The position numbers and the translations under genes are program-made. A DNA stretch of 64,000 nucleotides, taken from contig NC_092346.1 of the NCBI RefSeq assembly GCF_963676685.1, positions 73,795,821-73,859,820 on the forward strand, written 5' to 3'. How positions within the stretch are numbered: position 1 is the first letter of the stretch; each line of letters opens with the position of its first letter. The notes beneath the pieces were generated by a model. It was not told where the DNA came from. It did not search any database and worked only from the letters and a program-made list of their open reading frames with translations. Source of the DNA: Mytilus edulis. Lineage: Eukaryota; Mollusca; Bivalvia; Mytilida; Mytilidae. Positions 25,601 to 35,912 of the stretch are shown here, piece after piece.

Positions 25601-28600
25601 GCCAACTCATCTTAATAAAAGGGCAAGTGCGAGTTTTAACTGCCACATGGATTCGTGTTCACTGTGAAAAGTTTTAGTTTTTTTTAAAAGACCTTTTCTA
25701 ACGCGTTTCACAAATTTTGAAAGTTCATATGAAGTAGCACGATACATCGGATCTCTAATTCATATTTGACTTTACAGTAACCATTCATGCACATCCGGCG
25801 GAAATGGTACATATATTGTATTTTTCCCCATGGAACCACTTCAGTAGTCTCGGAATTGAAGAATAACTTAGCCCGTATTTATTTAACAAACGTTTGTGCC
25901 AAATAAAGATTTATAACCTTAATCAAAAGTACTATGTATGTGGTCAACCAAATGGAGATCTATATGTTAACGTCAAACTACCAATATTACACAACACATG
26001 TTTTTCCCTATAATTAAATTTTCAAAAGCTAAAATTGTGTAATGTTCCTAATTTTTAGAATTTTCGATGATTTTATTATATAAAAATTCTTATAAATGCA
26101 TATATATACAATTACATTTTCAGACATTTATGCATGAGCAACCACATTACACCAAAGTATATCTCACAATGGTAAAAATATCAGTGAAGGGCAATTATAC
26201 ATCATTACATACAATAAGGGGTTGTCAGACGATTTCAGCTACGAAATTTATTTTCGGAAAAAAGATCTTTCTGCATTTTTATGTTTCTATCTATCATTTG
26301 TAGTTTTCAGATATAAGACGAAATGCCCCCCAAAAATATGATAAAAATCGTCATTAAAAATCGGATAAGGTGTTGTCTGTCATTTCATTCATGTTCATGT
26401 GACCTTCAGCACAGGCGGATCCAGGGGGGGGGGGGCTGGGGGGCCCGGGACCCCCCCCTTTCGTGGGAAAAATTTGGTTGATTATATAGGGAATCATTGA
26501 AGCATGACTGGAGCGGGCCCCCTCTTAGGTCAGTCAGCCCCCCCCCCCCCTTAGGAAAAGTTCTGGATCCGCCACTGTTCAGCTGTTGTCTGTTCTATTT
26601 CCATTATCAATTTTATTACTCATTAGTAGATCTTATTTTGGTGATCATATTTGCTATTTACTGTAATCTTTCCATTATTATTTTAAGTTATAGGCAAAAA
26701 CGAAACACATTTGTCAAATTCGTCATCGATCATTTAAGGGCAATAACTCGTTTAAGATGTCGTCTGAAAGTTTTGATGTATTCGGACAATAGGTATAGAT
26801 ATCATCATTCCGAACAATTCTGTCATATGTTTTTTCTATTTATAGGGCCGGTTTTCAAGATAATAGACAACACTTTCATTTTTCGTTCCTGTCATGTTGG
26901 TTGACAGGCGGGAGTCATCGGATACATTTTTAAAACAAGATGCCGTAATGATGAGCGTTGCCTAGTTTGGTTAAATTTTGCTCATTAGTTTCAAAGAAGA
27001 TTTTTGAAATAGTTAACGACGACAGATGACGGATTGCAAGCGATGAGAAAAGTCTGAATCACTAAAAAGCATAAAACAAAAACAAAAAACATTAAAGAGC
27101 ATAACACAAAATGGCGTTTAGAGTCAACTTTGTCTGTGGGAGTTGCAACTTTACTTTTACAACAAAAAACACAAGTTTCTACTTGTAACACTACACATCT
27201 ATGCACAGACGAAGGATAAAGAAGAGATATACATTGCAATACACATCCCATTACGTTATATGTATTATAATTAAGAATTAAGCTAACAACGTTACATTAT
27301 TATTAAAAGAATATGTTTTCCTTGAAGGAATCTACCAATAGAGATTAATATGTAACAATCAAGTAAGATAGTGTTATGATGGAAAGAGATGCTTGTGTTT
27401 CTCATTACCAACTATCTAAACAGTATGAATACGAGGTGTTTTGGGTTGTTTTAATTGTTTATTTTTTGCTCTAAACATGAGTGCAAAGCATAGCTAAAAT
27501 TATTTTTTATCAAAGGCAGCAATAATAAAATTAAACTGCTATGAGTGCAACGTTCAATGTGAATCACTACATCCTCTTGAAAACACAGGCTTAACTGACC
27601 AAACGCCTATAAGCAGTATACAATTCAGATGACTATAAACCGATAAAAGGTATGTATAATTCGCTTGGCGCATTGGGCTTCTTGTTAGTTTTTGTATGGA
27701 ATTCTGCATGTTAGGGGCTACAATGTCAATTGATATTTTGTAACACATTATGAGTCGAGTTTCTTTTCGCCTCGTTTGTAAGCTTATCCATCCTAGTGTC
27801 TTTATCATGTTGCTGATTTTTGGTCTATTTCTATGTCTGTTGTCCACATATTGTGCAGCTCGTCTACTATGTTTATGAGTTTACTGAACGTGGTCTCATG
27901 CTGTCATAGCGTAATCCATTTGTGGTCTTAACAATGTGTTATAAGCATTCTCTGTAATGGCTTTCAGCTTTGTGGAGTTATTGGTGTAAGATATAAATCA
28001 AGGTTTAGGTTGGTTCTAAGGTTTTTGTGTATATGTTATCCTCAATTTTGATCATTTTTCTAAGGTGCAGTCCTTAGGAAATAGGAATTTGCTATAAACC
28101 AAGTGATTACTTCTACACTTATTTATATTATTTTTAGGAAAATGACTTTCGAAAACATGAAATATTTATTGATATAAAAAAACTTTGATAAGGCTAATGA
28201 CATGGAAACAAATAACACAATAGTTCAAATAAAAGTCACATAAAAAATCTAAGAATTACCAAGATAGAAGTTCAAAATTATTACTATTACTAAAAAATAC
28301 CGTAAAGACCAGTAGACTAAAAGACCAGTAGACTAAAAAGATATAATACATTACTACATAGACAAGGACGGGTTATTTTTTTTCAAGTCAACGAAAACAA
28401 TAAATACTTCATTGTGTGCAAAAAAAAAGCATTTAATGAATCAGCGATGTAAAATAATGAAAAATTCTTTCTCAAATTAATAACAGTAACTACAATAAAA
28501 AAAAAATACCAGATTAATTTTATTATGTTGATTCAATGAAAGGATGACGATCAGATGAAAATTCAACAAAGTCAAAATTTGGAAAGGTATACAATACACA

Positions 28601-31600
28601 AGGCACTTGTTTCTGAAATGTGTAAACCTATATATACTGCTATATCAGTATATATATATAGGAACTCTTTTCCACAGACCCAAGTGTCTGTGTAAGAGAT
28701 TAATAAATCTTTAGTACCCAAACTAGAGAAATATTTAAACATAAGATACAGATTTTCATATATATAGCTGGAGTTGTCTTTCTTTTTATGCATTCCAACG
28801 TCTAAGCCAAAGATTTTATTGATATAAAATCCAAAATCTGGATTGGTTGGGACGAGGTGAATGATGACAAAGTTACACATTCTGCAAACCTCAATGGTTG
28901 AATGAGGTATATAATTATAGCTAGTACTTGACTGTTTCCATCAGGCATAAAAACATGCATGCTAATGACATGCACACATGTCCGTTAAGGTGCTCGGGAT
29001 GTATAAATACCCTGCCACGTCCGGTCACGTCAGTCACGGCTCGATCATTACAAATGAATGGACGTGAGAGATCAGCTACTGTTTATCCACTAGCCACAAT
29101 ATGTATCTTGAATAGCTATTGCTCAATGACATACTCTTCGTGACTACGGCAAATCTACATAGCAGCACAGTAACCTGACCTAATATGTTCAGAGGACTGT
29201 ATATTTGTTCCAGAATTAACTGCACACAATGGGTGCGATGTCCAGTGTAAGAATGTCTGAAGTCCAAGAACAGAACACTGTTTGCGATGTTTGACACTCG
29301 CGCCATCATCATCATCATTGTCGTCGTCTGAACAGGGTCTCGGTGTAGGAAAAGTTTTGCGCTATCAACACAAGAAACCTCGCAAATCTCAGATTAAGGA
29401 AACTGTATAAGTGGCATGTTGTTGAACCAAGTTTAAAATCCAAGTTGTCCAAAGGTTGTCACAGTTTGTCGATATATCAGGTGAGGCGGGCGTTCTCCAG
29501 AGAATATTGTTTTGTATAATTAAAAAAAACAAAAATCTGTCAAATGTTTATAGACGCAAACAATGTATATTCCTATGTTACATATGCCAAAGATAGTATT
29601 CCTAAAGAGATAGATGATCCCTAAAAGTTGTCTTCATGCAAAACTGTATGATCCCAAAAAGTTTTCTTCATGCAAAACTATAAAGGTCAAATCTCTAAAA
29701 CGTTATCAAAGAAGGAATATCTAATAAATAAACTAACCTCTTAAAACTAAAATTGAAGTCCTATGTGATAAAAAAAAAAAAATTCTCTACAAGATCTCAA
29801 AATAATTTTACTTGGCACATTCAAACTTTGAATTTCGTAGACCTATTGTCTAGTAGGGGCATTAAGGCCTGGTTTTGGCCCAAGTATATAAAATGTTTGA
29901 TAACTATTTCAAATTGGCACATAATGTTTAGAAATGCAAGGAGGCAAGCAATTTCTCCTTTCATTTTGAAATATTAAAATAAAAATTAAAAAAAAACAAT
30001 TACTTCTCTGAAATTGTTTCTCAAAATATTGGCTTTATGAGTTGTACTTACAAAATAAAATACAGTGTATACTCAATCCAACAATTTTTCAAAAAGAACA
30101 AAGTCTTTTTTCTTTTTTAAAACAGTAAGTGGAACTGAGGACAAGGGACTCTCGATTAACTGAAGGTTAAAAAAATTGTTGTTTACATGTTGTAGTTTGT
30201 ATTTATTGTTTTTGGTCACTATCTTATATGCTCAACAATTTATCATTTCTAATTTAAATGTACACAAAATGAAAACATGAGATTTGAATTCAGTAATTAA
30301 GTATGCTACTCCCTAAACTTGCGATATATGTACATATGTTTATTATGTCTTGCGCTTTTATAAGTCTATGTGGTGTATTATGTAAGTTAAGTTGTAATGT
30401 TTATTTCACGAATAGTACGCCATCAACCCAATTCGGAGTATAACTGTGCAATTATTTGATTGAGAGATTGTGTTTCCATGTTTTAACCATAAGGGAGCTA
30501 CCATTTGATTTTTATGGGGGGGCTAGGATGAAAAATTTTGTCCTGCATTTTTTTTAGCTGTAATCTCTGTCCTGCTTTTTTATTTTTCACTTGTTTTATG
30601 AGACAATTACGCATGCAGTAAGTGTCCTCCTAAATACTGGAGATGATACCTTTAACTAAAGAGTCCCGTTCTCATATCATTACTATGTATCATACAATAG
30701 GTGCATGTAAGAAACTCCATCAAATCAATGCGTTTGAATTGAATAATATTTTGTTGTACTGTTTCTTGTTGTTACATAGCGATATATACCTTTATTGAGT
30801 GTTTAGAATAAATAAAGCATCGAAATATTGTGAACTTCAACCTCAGACTTCAGAAAATATGATGGATCAAATTTAATAAATCTTTTCATGTTTATACAAA
30901 TTGCTAAAATTAGTATGTGCAAGGTAACCCCACAAAATTATTAATAACATTCTGGTTGTATTTGATCTCTCGGGTAATATTAAAAGAAGAGCTTTGAAGA
31001 AGTCTATATAAATCTCAAGAGACATCTTTATCTTTATTCATTTCTAGACCCTCAGATAAAAGTCTAATGCTCTTTATGTAGTGTAAATACATTAAAATTT
31101 CATGACGGTATCCTTAAACTATAAATAAATGGGAAATGTGTCCATGGGACACAGATGATGTCCCCGGTTGCATATAACGACCCCCCCCTTTTTTAATAAC
31201 GATATGAAGGGACATAACTCATAAACTGTAAAAGTGACGCTACCAAAACCGGTCATTGATCTGAGATTTGTGGTAATAAGCATTGTGTATACGTTTCATA
31301 ACATTTAGTTGAGGCAAACTAAAGTAAGAGAACACAATTTGTAAAGAGGCATAACTCTAATACGGTAAAACAACAAAAATTCAAACTTGAGCTGTGTTTT
31401 GTAGTTATTAGCCGTGTGCATAAGTTTCATAATATTTGGTTGAGGAAAACTACAGTTAGAGAACAGAAACGAATATGTCCGCATTTTTTACATTTATAAA
31501 GGAGCATAACTCTAGAACAGTAAAAATGACGCCACCAAAATTTTATGAGTGCTTTGTGGTAATAAGCATTATGTACAAGTTTCATGACATTTGGTAGAAG

Positions 31601-32659
31601 CAAACTATTTAAATTAGAGAACGGAAACATATATTTTAATTTGTCCATTTCTCGAACGGTAAAACTGACGCCTAAAATTCAAGCTTGATCTGTGTTTTGT
31701 TATAATGAGCATTGTGTATTAGTTCCATAACATTTGGCTGAGGCTTACAGACGGACAAGGACACAACCTAGTAATCTCTTCGCTACGGCGGGGGCATAAA
31801 AAATATATATACCCGTGTTTCATCGCGACAAATTTCTTTAATTATTTTTAGGTGTGTTTGCTAACAAGGAAACACCACAAAATTGTTATTATCATTCTGG
31901 TACGTAGTATTTGATTTCTCGCATTTTACCACATGTTCAATATCACTCTTTGTAACTATGCACAGATAGAAGAAGCGGTTGAAGTCTATATAAATGTCTA
32001 GCAATGATAAACAAAAGACCCAAGAGCGGATTAAGAATAATGAAAAAAAACGGGTTCTAATGGTTCTACCTTGAAAATGTTTTTTTCTCATAATTTAAGT
32101 CGATTGTTACTTGTATTGCCAACGTATAGTGATATAAATAAAATTCGTTTATCAAATCGATTGAAAGATTTTCTAATTTTAGAGTGAAGTAGATAGAAAA
32201 TATTCTGTTGCCTTATCTTTCAACTTAATCTATAAATACAGCATGATATACCTGTAAGTAAACCTGCTGAAAACTTGACAGATATATTAATGTTTTATAA
32301 CTTAATCTTGAACGTCTTTCTACTTTTAACTGCAAACTTCTTTCGATGCAATGTACTCTCTTCCTTTTTAAACAATTATAATTGGAAAATGTACACGTTA
32401 ATGTAATAACTTTTTTATGATATACTTTTAAAGTATTTTGAACGGGTTATTTTTATCTTGTTGTGATACTTTGTTGTTTCTATTATAAGTATCGACTAAT
32501 ACTTTTTTTTAATAATAAATCTGGTTAAAAATATAAAGTTTGACAACTATGATTTATAGTACCTACCTCAGAACACATAGTTTTATTAAGGTCCATGCTT
32601 TGAGCTACAGAGGTCATAAACACTACAAATAAAGTAACCTTTCCGGTGGAGGTCACCAT
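19386..32659 (-). CDS. Gene A: predicted single-pass type I membrane protein, 309 aa, four coding exons
   Basis: Assembled from coding exons 32567-32659, 21284-21849, 20055-20088 and 19386-19622 (930 nt including the stop). All junctions are GT..AG and all phases fit. Residues 1-21 form a signal peptide with an A-Q-S cleavage site. The ectodomain (22-~192) has many cysteines, N-glycosylation sites (NKT, NFS, NNTT) and an acidic Ser/Asp-rich stalk. A membrane helix spans about 196-218. A short Arg/Lys/Cys juxtamembrane piece (220-231) and a 78-residue acidic tail follow. The tail has an acidic dileucine-like DEPPLI and an ITIM-like SMYSLL, both short motifs that may be fortuitous. Exon order and phases match gene B, and the last two exons match gene C. 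Not a family I recognise. The 10.7-kb intron between the first two coding exons could hide further exons. Confidence 0.78.
19741..19894. mobile_element. hAT-like MITE, copy 1, in gene A intron
   Basis: Starts CAGGGGCGGATCCAG and ends CTGGATCCGTCA, with G- and C-rich interior halves that pair. It is flanked by a perfect 8-bp duplication ATATGTTC (19733-19740 and 19895-19902). The 8-bp duplication and the CAGGGG end fit the hAT superfamily. It lies in the 432-base intron between coding exons 3 and 4. No coding capacity. Confidence 0.85.
20055..20088 (-). CDS. Gene A coding exon 3: juxtamembrane micro-exon
   Basis: 34 nt between an ATTGTAG acceptor and a CAG|GTATGT donor. The first base completes the codon begun in exon 2 (CG|A, Arg); the remainder reads SLIDKCRNRCQ. 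It is too small to be found as a frame and is accepted because it joins exons 2 and 4 in phase. The same phase pattern is seen in the 58-nt exon of gene B and the 55-nt exon of gene C. Confidence 0.72.
20123..21283. other. Gene A intron, no separate gene
   Basis: Between coding exons 2 and 3. Two plus frames (20123-20359 and 20366-20632) have no recognisable domain and lie antisense in the intron. Nothing else stands out. Confidence 0.35.
21284..21849 (-). CDS. Gene A coding exon 2: ectodomain and membrane helix
   Basis: 566 nt, entering in phase 0 after TTTTTGTATTTGCAG and leaving after two bases of a codon at GTAAGT. Residues 32-219 include a CPPAWWPGFC block, further spaced cysteines, an NNTT glycosylation site, an acidic ESDSDSG stretch and a 23-residue helix beginning VLWALLVLVYILVFV. 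The apparent first four codons of the open frame (MYLQ) are intron sequence. Its length is almost equal to the matching exon of gene B (569 nt). Confidence 0.85.
22600..22764. mobile_element. hAT-like MITE, copy 2, in gene A intron
   Basis: Same family as 19741-19894. It starts CAGGGGCGGATCCAG, ends CTGGATCCGCGCCT, and is flanked by a perfect 8-bp duplication GAAATAGG (22592-22599 and 22765-22772). The interior has G and C homopolymer runs. Confidence 0.85.
22773..26404. other. Gene A large intron, left part
   Basis: Mostly unique-looking AT-rich DNA. Frames such as 23706-24005 and 24934-25149 (plus) are mixed in composition and not obviously repeats, but I see no domain, splice partner or homolog. 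Around 23060-23360 there is a C/G-run-bearing repeat-like stretch with several CATTGATATAT copies. Confidence 0.3.
26411..26577. mobile_element. hAT-like MITE, copy 3, in gene A intron
   Basis: Starts ACAGGCGGATCCAG and ends CTGGATCCGCCACTG. Flanks share TTCAGC (26405-26410 and 26578-26583), an imperfect duplication. The interior GGGCCCGGGACCCCC differs from copies 1 and 2 but matches the copy at 56811-56965 in inverse orientation. The 135-codon plus frame 26497-26904 begins inside it and is not credible. Confidence 0.75.
26985..27250 (-). other. Repeat-derived 86-codon frame in gene A intron
   Basis: A minus frame with one hydrophobic stretch. Its lower-coordinate edge carries GACGACAGATGACGGATTGC followed by AAGCGATGAGAAAA. 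This resembles the terminus of the tandem-core element at 39834-39875, so the frame is probably repeat-derived rather than a gene. Confidence 0.35.
27560..27990 (-). pseudogene. LINE remnant, C-terminal part of RT ORF
   Basis: The minus translation has, in order, NTLLRPQMDYA (near 27935), RRAAQYV and then MIKTLGWISLQTRRKETRL. These are the hallmark order of the region after the RT domain in CR1/L2/Jockey-type LINEs (RPxLEYA, QRRAARYV, LxWxxLxxRR). Frames are broken. It sits in the large intron of gene A, in the same orientation as the gene. Confidence 0.7.
28000..31137. other. Gene A large intron, middle part
   Basis: No supported gene. Between 28960 and 29110 the DNA is less AT-rich, with a TATA-like GTATAAATACC at ~29003, but no transcript can be argued. 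Short A runs and a poor (ATC)n tract near 29310 are present. Confidence 0.35.
31138..31803. mobile_element. Tandem-core element (pearl/HINE-like)
   Basis: Left end GGGACACAGATGATGTCCCC is self-complementary. The body contains about four ~140-155-bp units with GCATAACTCTARNACGGTAAAA (31209, 31347, 31502, 31637). The right end is CTTCGCTACGGCGGGGGCAT followed by A residues. A specific head, a tandem core and a short GC-rich terminal palindrome resemble bivalve pearl elements and Helitron-associated HINEs. This is assignment by architecture only. Confidence 0.7.
31804..32566. other. Gene A large intron, right end
   Basis: AT-rich, ending at the donor of coding exon 1. No other feature. Confidence 0.4.
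32567..32659 (-). CDS. Gene A coding exon 1: signal peptide
   Basis: Encodes 31 residues starting MVTSTGKVTLFVVFMTSVAQ, a short n-region followed by a hydrophobic core. It ends in phase 0 at a GTAGGT donor. The spliced exon probably begins at 32677, after a TTGTTTCAG acceptor, leaving 18 bases of 5' UTR in front of the ATG. No in-frame upstream ATG extends it. Confidence 0.75.
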
Positions 32660-32677
32660 AACAAACACATTTTACCC

Positions 32678-34975
32678 CTGAAACAAGAGAATAATTAAGT
32701 TATATTTCATGTGTAGATTATCTATTTTTGTCTATCTTAATGTGGATACCATGTAGAATAACGAGGTCTTTCATTACTTGTTGAAAACAGAAGTTATCTT
32801 TGTTGTAGAAGGGAGTGTGATGTTGCAGAATTCCTTTGAATTATAAATAATTGTATAAAAAATTTCATAAGTTTGTCTGAATTATACAAACCCATCTAAT
32901 TGGACAAAATACCTAATTTTATAGAATGCAATGGCTATCTTTTAACATATAAAGTTTTCTTCCAAACCCCGATGCAAGATATATAAAATACGCAGCTATG
33001 TCCAGTCAGAAAGGGGTGTAAAATCTTAAGCTTCGTGCACAGAGATTGCAAAACTCTCTTCACATTATAGAACTCTTGTAAAAACTCTTGAAGTATCTGG
33101 AGGTGGCCTGTTGCTAGGTCAAGTTTTATGTCAACATACACCATACTCTCTCTTTTTCCCTTGCAGTCAACCCAGTTTGCAGAACATACATTTTTGTTAA
33201 TGTATTCTTGTCCAAAATTGCATGAAACATACTTGCAGCCTCATTAAGTTTTAGCTAAACGCTTAAAAATTACTGAATGCATTTGTCTTACTAGAAATAT
33301 CCATCTAGGTTACTTTTCTCTCGATTATCACTTATTTTAAGTCCCCCCCCCCCCCCCCCCCCCCAATTGCTGTATGTGCCTATCCCAAGTCAGGAATATT
33401 CATATAAATGTTTAAGGGATCCTTAGTTAACAGGTTAAGCATAGTTTGCTTGCTATTTTTAATTACTAAGTACTAAGACAATAACACATGTATATACAAC
33501 TAATGATGCGCAAACCATTCTTGCCAGCTTTAGAGTGTAAATAAGTGCAGTGTCAAGGCACTAATCAAGAACAAATTCTTGTAAATATACTCGAGTAAAT
33601 ATACGATCAAATATACGGAGTACCCTGAGAAGCACAGCACACCATTTTGGTCCTTTTTGATAGCAATACAAACATGTCCATTTCGGCTAAAGTATACTAA
33701 AATAGTTTATTTTACATCGTCTTTTTTCAGTTGAGAAACTTGCGACTAATTCCAGAGAGATCAAAATTAAAACACACAAATATCCTTCCGAATACAAACA
33801 AACACAGGACCAAATGTATTGTGAGCCTGTTTATCGTGTTTAACAGTCACTTTAGCTATAATAATTTTAAAGTATAATGTAAATTCGCCATTCAAGCTAG
33901 GATTGAATTTTAAAATTTTAGTTAAAACGAAGGAATTTGGAAGTTAAAAATCTAAAAACAAACAGCTCAGAATTATGCTTGGAACGTTTCTGAAGGCATG
34001 TCCTCAGAACGACTGGTCAACTCCCGAAGTAGATTTTATCAAATAGAAAATACATGTATGTATTGCGATTCTATAAACACTCATTATATTTCGTAATTAC
34101 CCAAGCAACATGCATTTATTTACACTGTAAATGTTTCCAACCTGTTTTGTATTCCCGGTTTCCGATAAGAAATGCGTGAATGTATACATTTGTAAGTATA
34201 GCAAAACTAAAATAAGACTTCTTACCTTTAAATTAGTTATTTTCCTAGCTGGTGGTAATCACCTATTTCTGTCATGTATGTTTACTACAATGTACGTATG
34301 CCATGGTTGTTTCTTTGATTAAAAACAGAAATATCTATAAATAAAGAAAGTGTATTTACAATTGTCAAACGCGATATGCACCATCACCTGCGCAAAGTAC
34401 AAGTTTATTTTATTTCATATTACACATTTTAGAATTAAATACAACACTTATGAGATAAAAGTGTGATATTTCAGTATCTAGAGTATAAAGCAATTATACA
34501 TTATGTTATCACGTAGCAACGAATATAACCTCTTTTTATATGTCAATCAACAGTGTTTTTTTATGAAAAGAAAATGAAAATCTTTTAACTGTGAAAAGTT
34601 TTATCAACTACTGTAACAATATATCAATGTTTTATACATCCCTATTGAATAAGTGGATGAGACGAACAGGCATTGGTTCCCTTTGTCCCCTTTTTATCCA
34701 ATTTTATTGTCACATAAGTTTATAATATTGTTCTTGAACGCACAAATTCTGAATCACATGTACAGGTAGTTAGTAATGTCTTACTAATTCAACACATACA
34801 TATGAATTATAGATTTTTGTGTAACATGTTTTCTACATGCACCGTTACAATCAATTAAACATTAAATATAAGAATAATAAAACAAAATATGAAGGATAAA
34901 AAACATGGAATTATTGTATTGAATACGTGAAGCAAAAAGTTTACCCACCTAAAAGTTTAATAGTTACATTCTTAC
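32678..34975. other. Proposed 5' UTR intron of gene A
   Basis: Contains a 22-base C run (33343-33364) next to a short CCCAAGTCAGGAAT motif shared with repeats at 39960 and 59038. The 69-codon minus frame 32935-33144 lacks a convincing acceptor and is not called as an exon. Confidence 0.35.
33343..33364. repeat. 22-base poly-C tract
   Basis: Uninterrupted C run, then AATTGCTGTATGTGCC. Probably the edge of a degraded dispersed repeat. Confidence 0.9.
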
Positions 34976-35085
34976 CTGACAATTACAATAGTTGTAGGTC
35001 TACGACCTGTCTTGGTGCACATTTTCCTTTGTCATGTTTTTATACAAACAGTTGAGGAATGAGTTAAAAGACGCATAAACAACAA
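34976..35085 (-). other. Probable 5' UTR exon of gene A
   Basis: Ends at a strong donor, CAG|GTAAGA (exon end 34976), and would splice over 2298 nt to the acceptor at 32677. The upstream end is set about 25-30 bases below a TATA box and is approximate. It contains a 12-codon upstream open frame (35035-35000, MTKENVHQDRS then stop). This is an inference from signals alone. Confidence 0.45.
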
Positions 35086-35108
35086 AGGAAAAATGGACTG
35101 GGTAGTTG

Positions 35109-35118
35109 CTATTTATAG
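35109..35118 (-). promoter_or_regulatory. Candidate TATA box for gene A
   Basis: Reads CTATAAATAG on the minus strand, a close match to the eukaryotic TATA consensus. It is correctly placed upstream of the candidate 5' UTR exon. In an AT-rich genome such matches also occur by chance. Confidence 0.4.
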
Positions 35119-35321
35119 ACAAATCAAATTATTAATAACTGGTAATCAATGAAAAAAATGACAGAACTTGATATTGGGACAATTATGATTTCAATTATGA
35201 TAAATAGATTTGTCGTATTTTCATTATATTGATGTATTTGGTCTAATATCTTAATTTGATATCGTCGATATCTGTTAATAGAATTCTGTCGTTTGACACG
35301 TGTTTTATATCACAATTTTTT

Positions 35322-35576
35322 CTAGCATCTTACTAATATTATTTGCCTTTGTGCACTAGTGTCAAGAGTGTGAAGACCAAAAGCCGAATCATTCCAATCA
35401 CTGAAAGCTTCAATATAATTTTGCAGGGTTGTCATATTTATCTGTTGATGAAGTCTGAGACCGAAAATGCTTCGTTCCTTCGATACAAAACGGTAAGATA
35501 TTGGAGATGAAATGGGTGTGGTGTCTTCAATGGCAACCAGAAGTTGAAATCTATTATCTAATGTCACATTTAACAA
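35322..35576 (-). other. Orphan open frame, possible terminal exon
   Basis: An 84-codon minus frame of balanced, gene-like composition, with segments TTPISSPISYRF and NYIEAFSDWNDSAFG, ending in TAG. A phase-0 acceptor is possible at CTTCATCAACAG|ATAAAT. It lies just upstream of the gene A promoter on the same strand, where the last exon of another family member could sit. No matching upstream exon was found, so function and reality are unknown. Confidence 0.3.
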
Positions 35577-35912
35577 ATAAAAAAAATCTCATTATTTCTT
35601 TATTTGAGAATATTTAAATAAATGTCGAATTTTTAGTGCACTTAATATGATACTTTTTTTTTTTTAATTTGATGGAAACTACAGTTGTATGTTTGTAGTA
35701 TTTTAAACATCGATAAATTAACATGATTTTATGATCTATTCTGATAATATTATTATATTCTAATATATATTGTCGCTCACCTATATTCGACAATATATTG
35801 TCGATCACCTGATTCTACTTGAGATTTTGAAATAACATTAAAAAATGTAAAAAAATTGGATCAGATACTTATAATGATGTTTTAGGCCAAATTAGGTTTA
35901 ATATTTTTATGC

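Noticed and set aside
26497..26904. 135-codon plus frame
   Set aside because: It begins inside the hAT-like MITE, runs antisense in gene A's intron, and has no recognisable domain.
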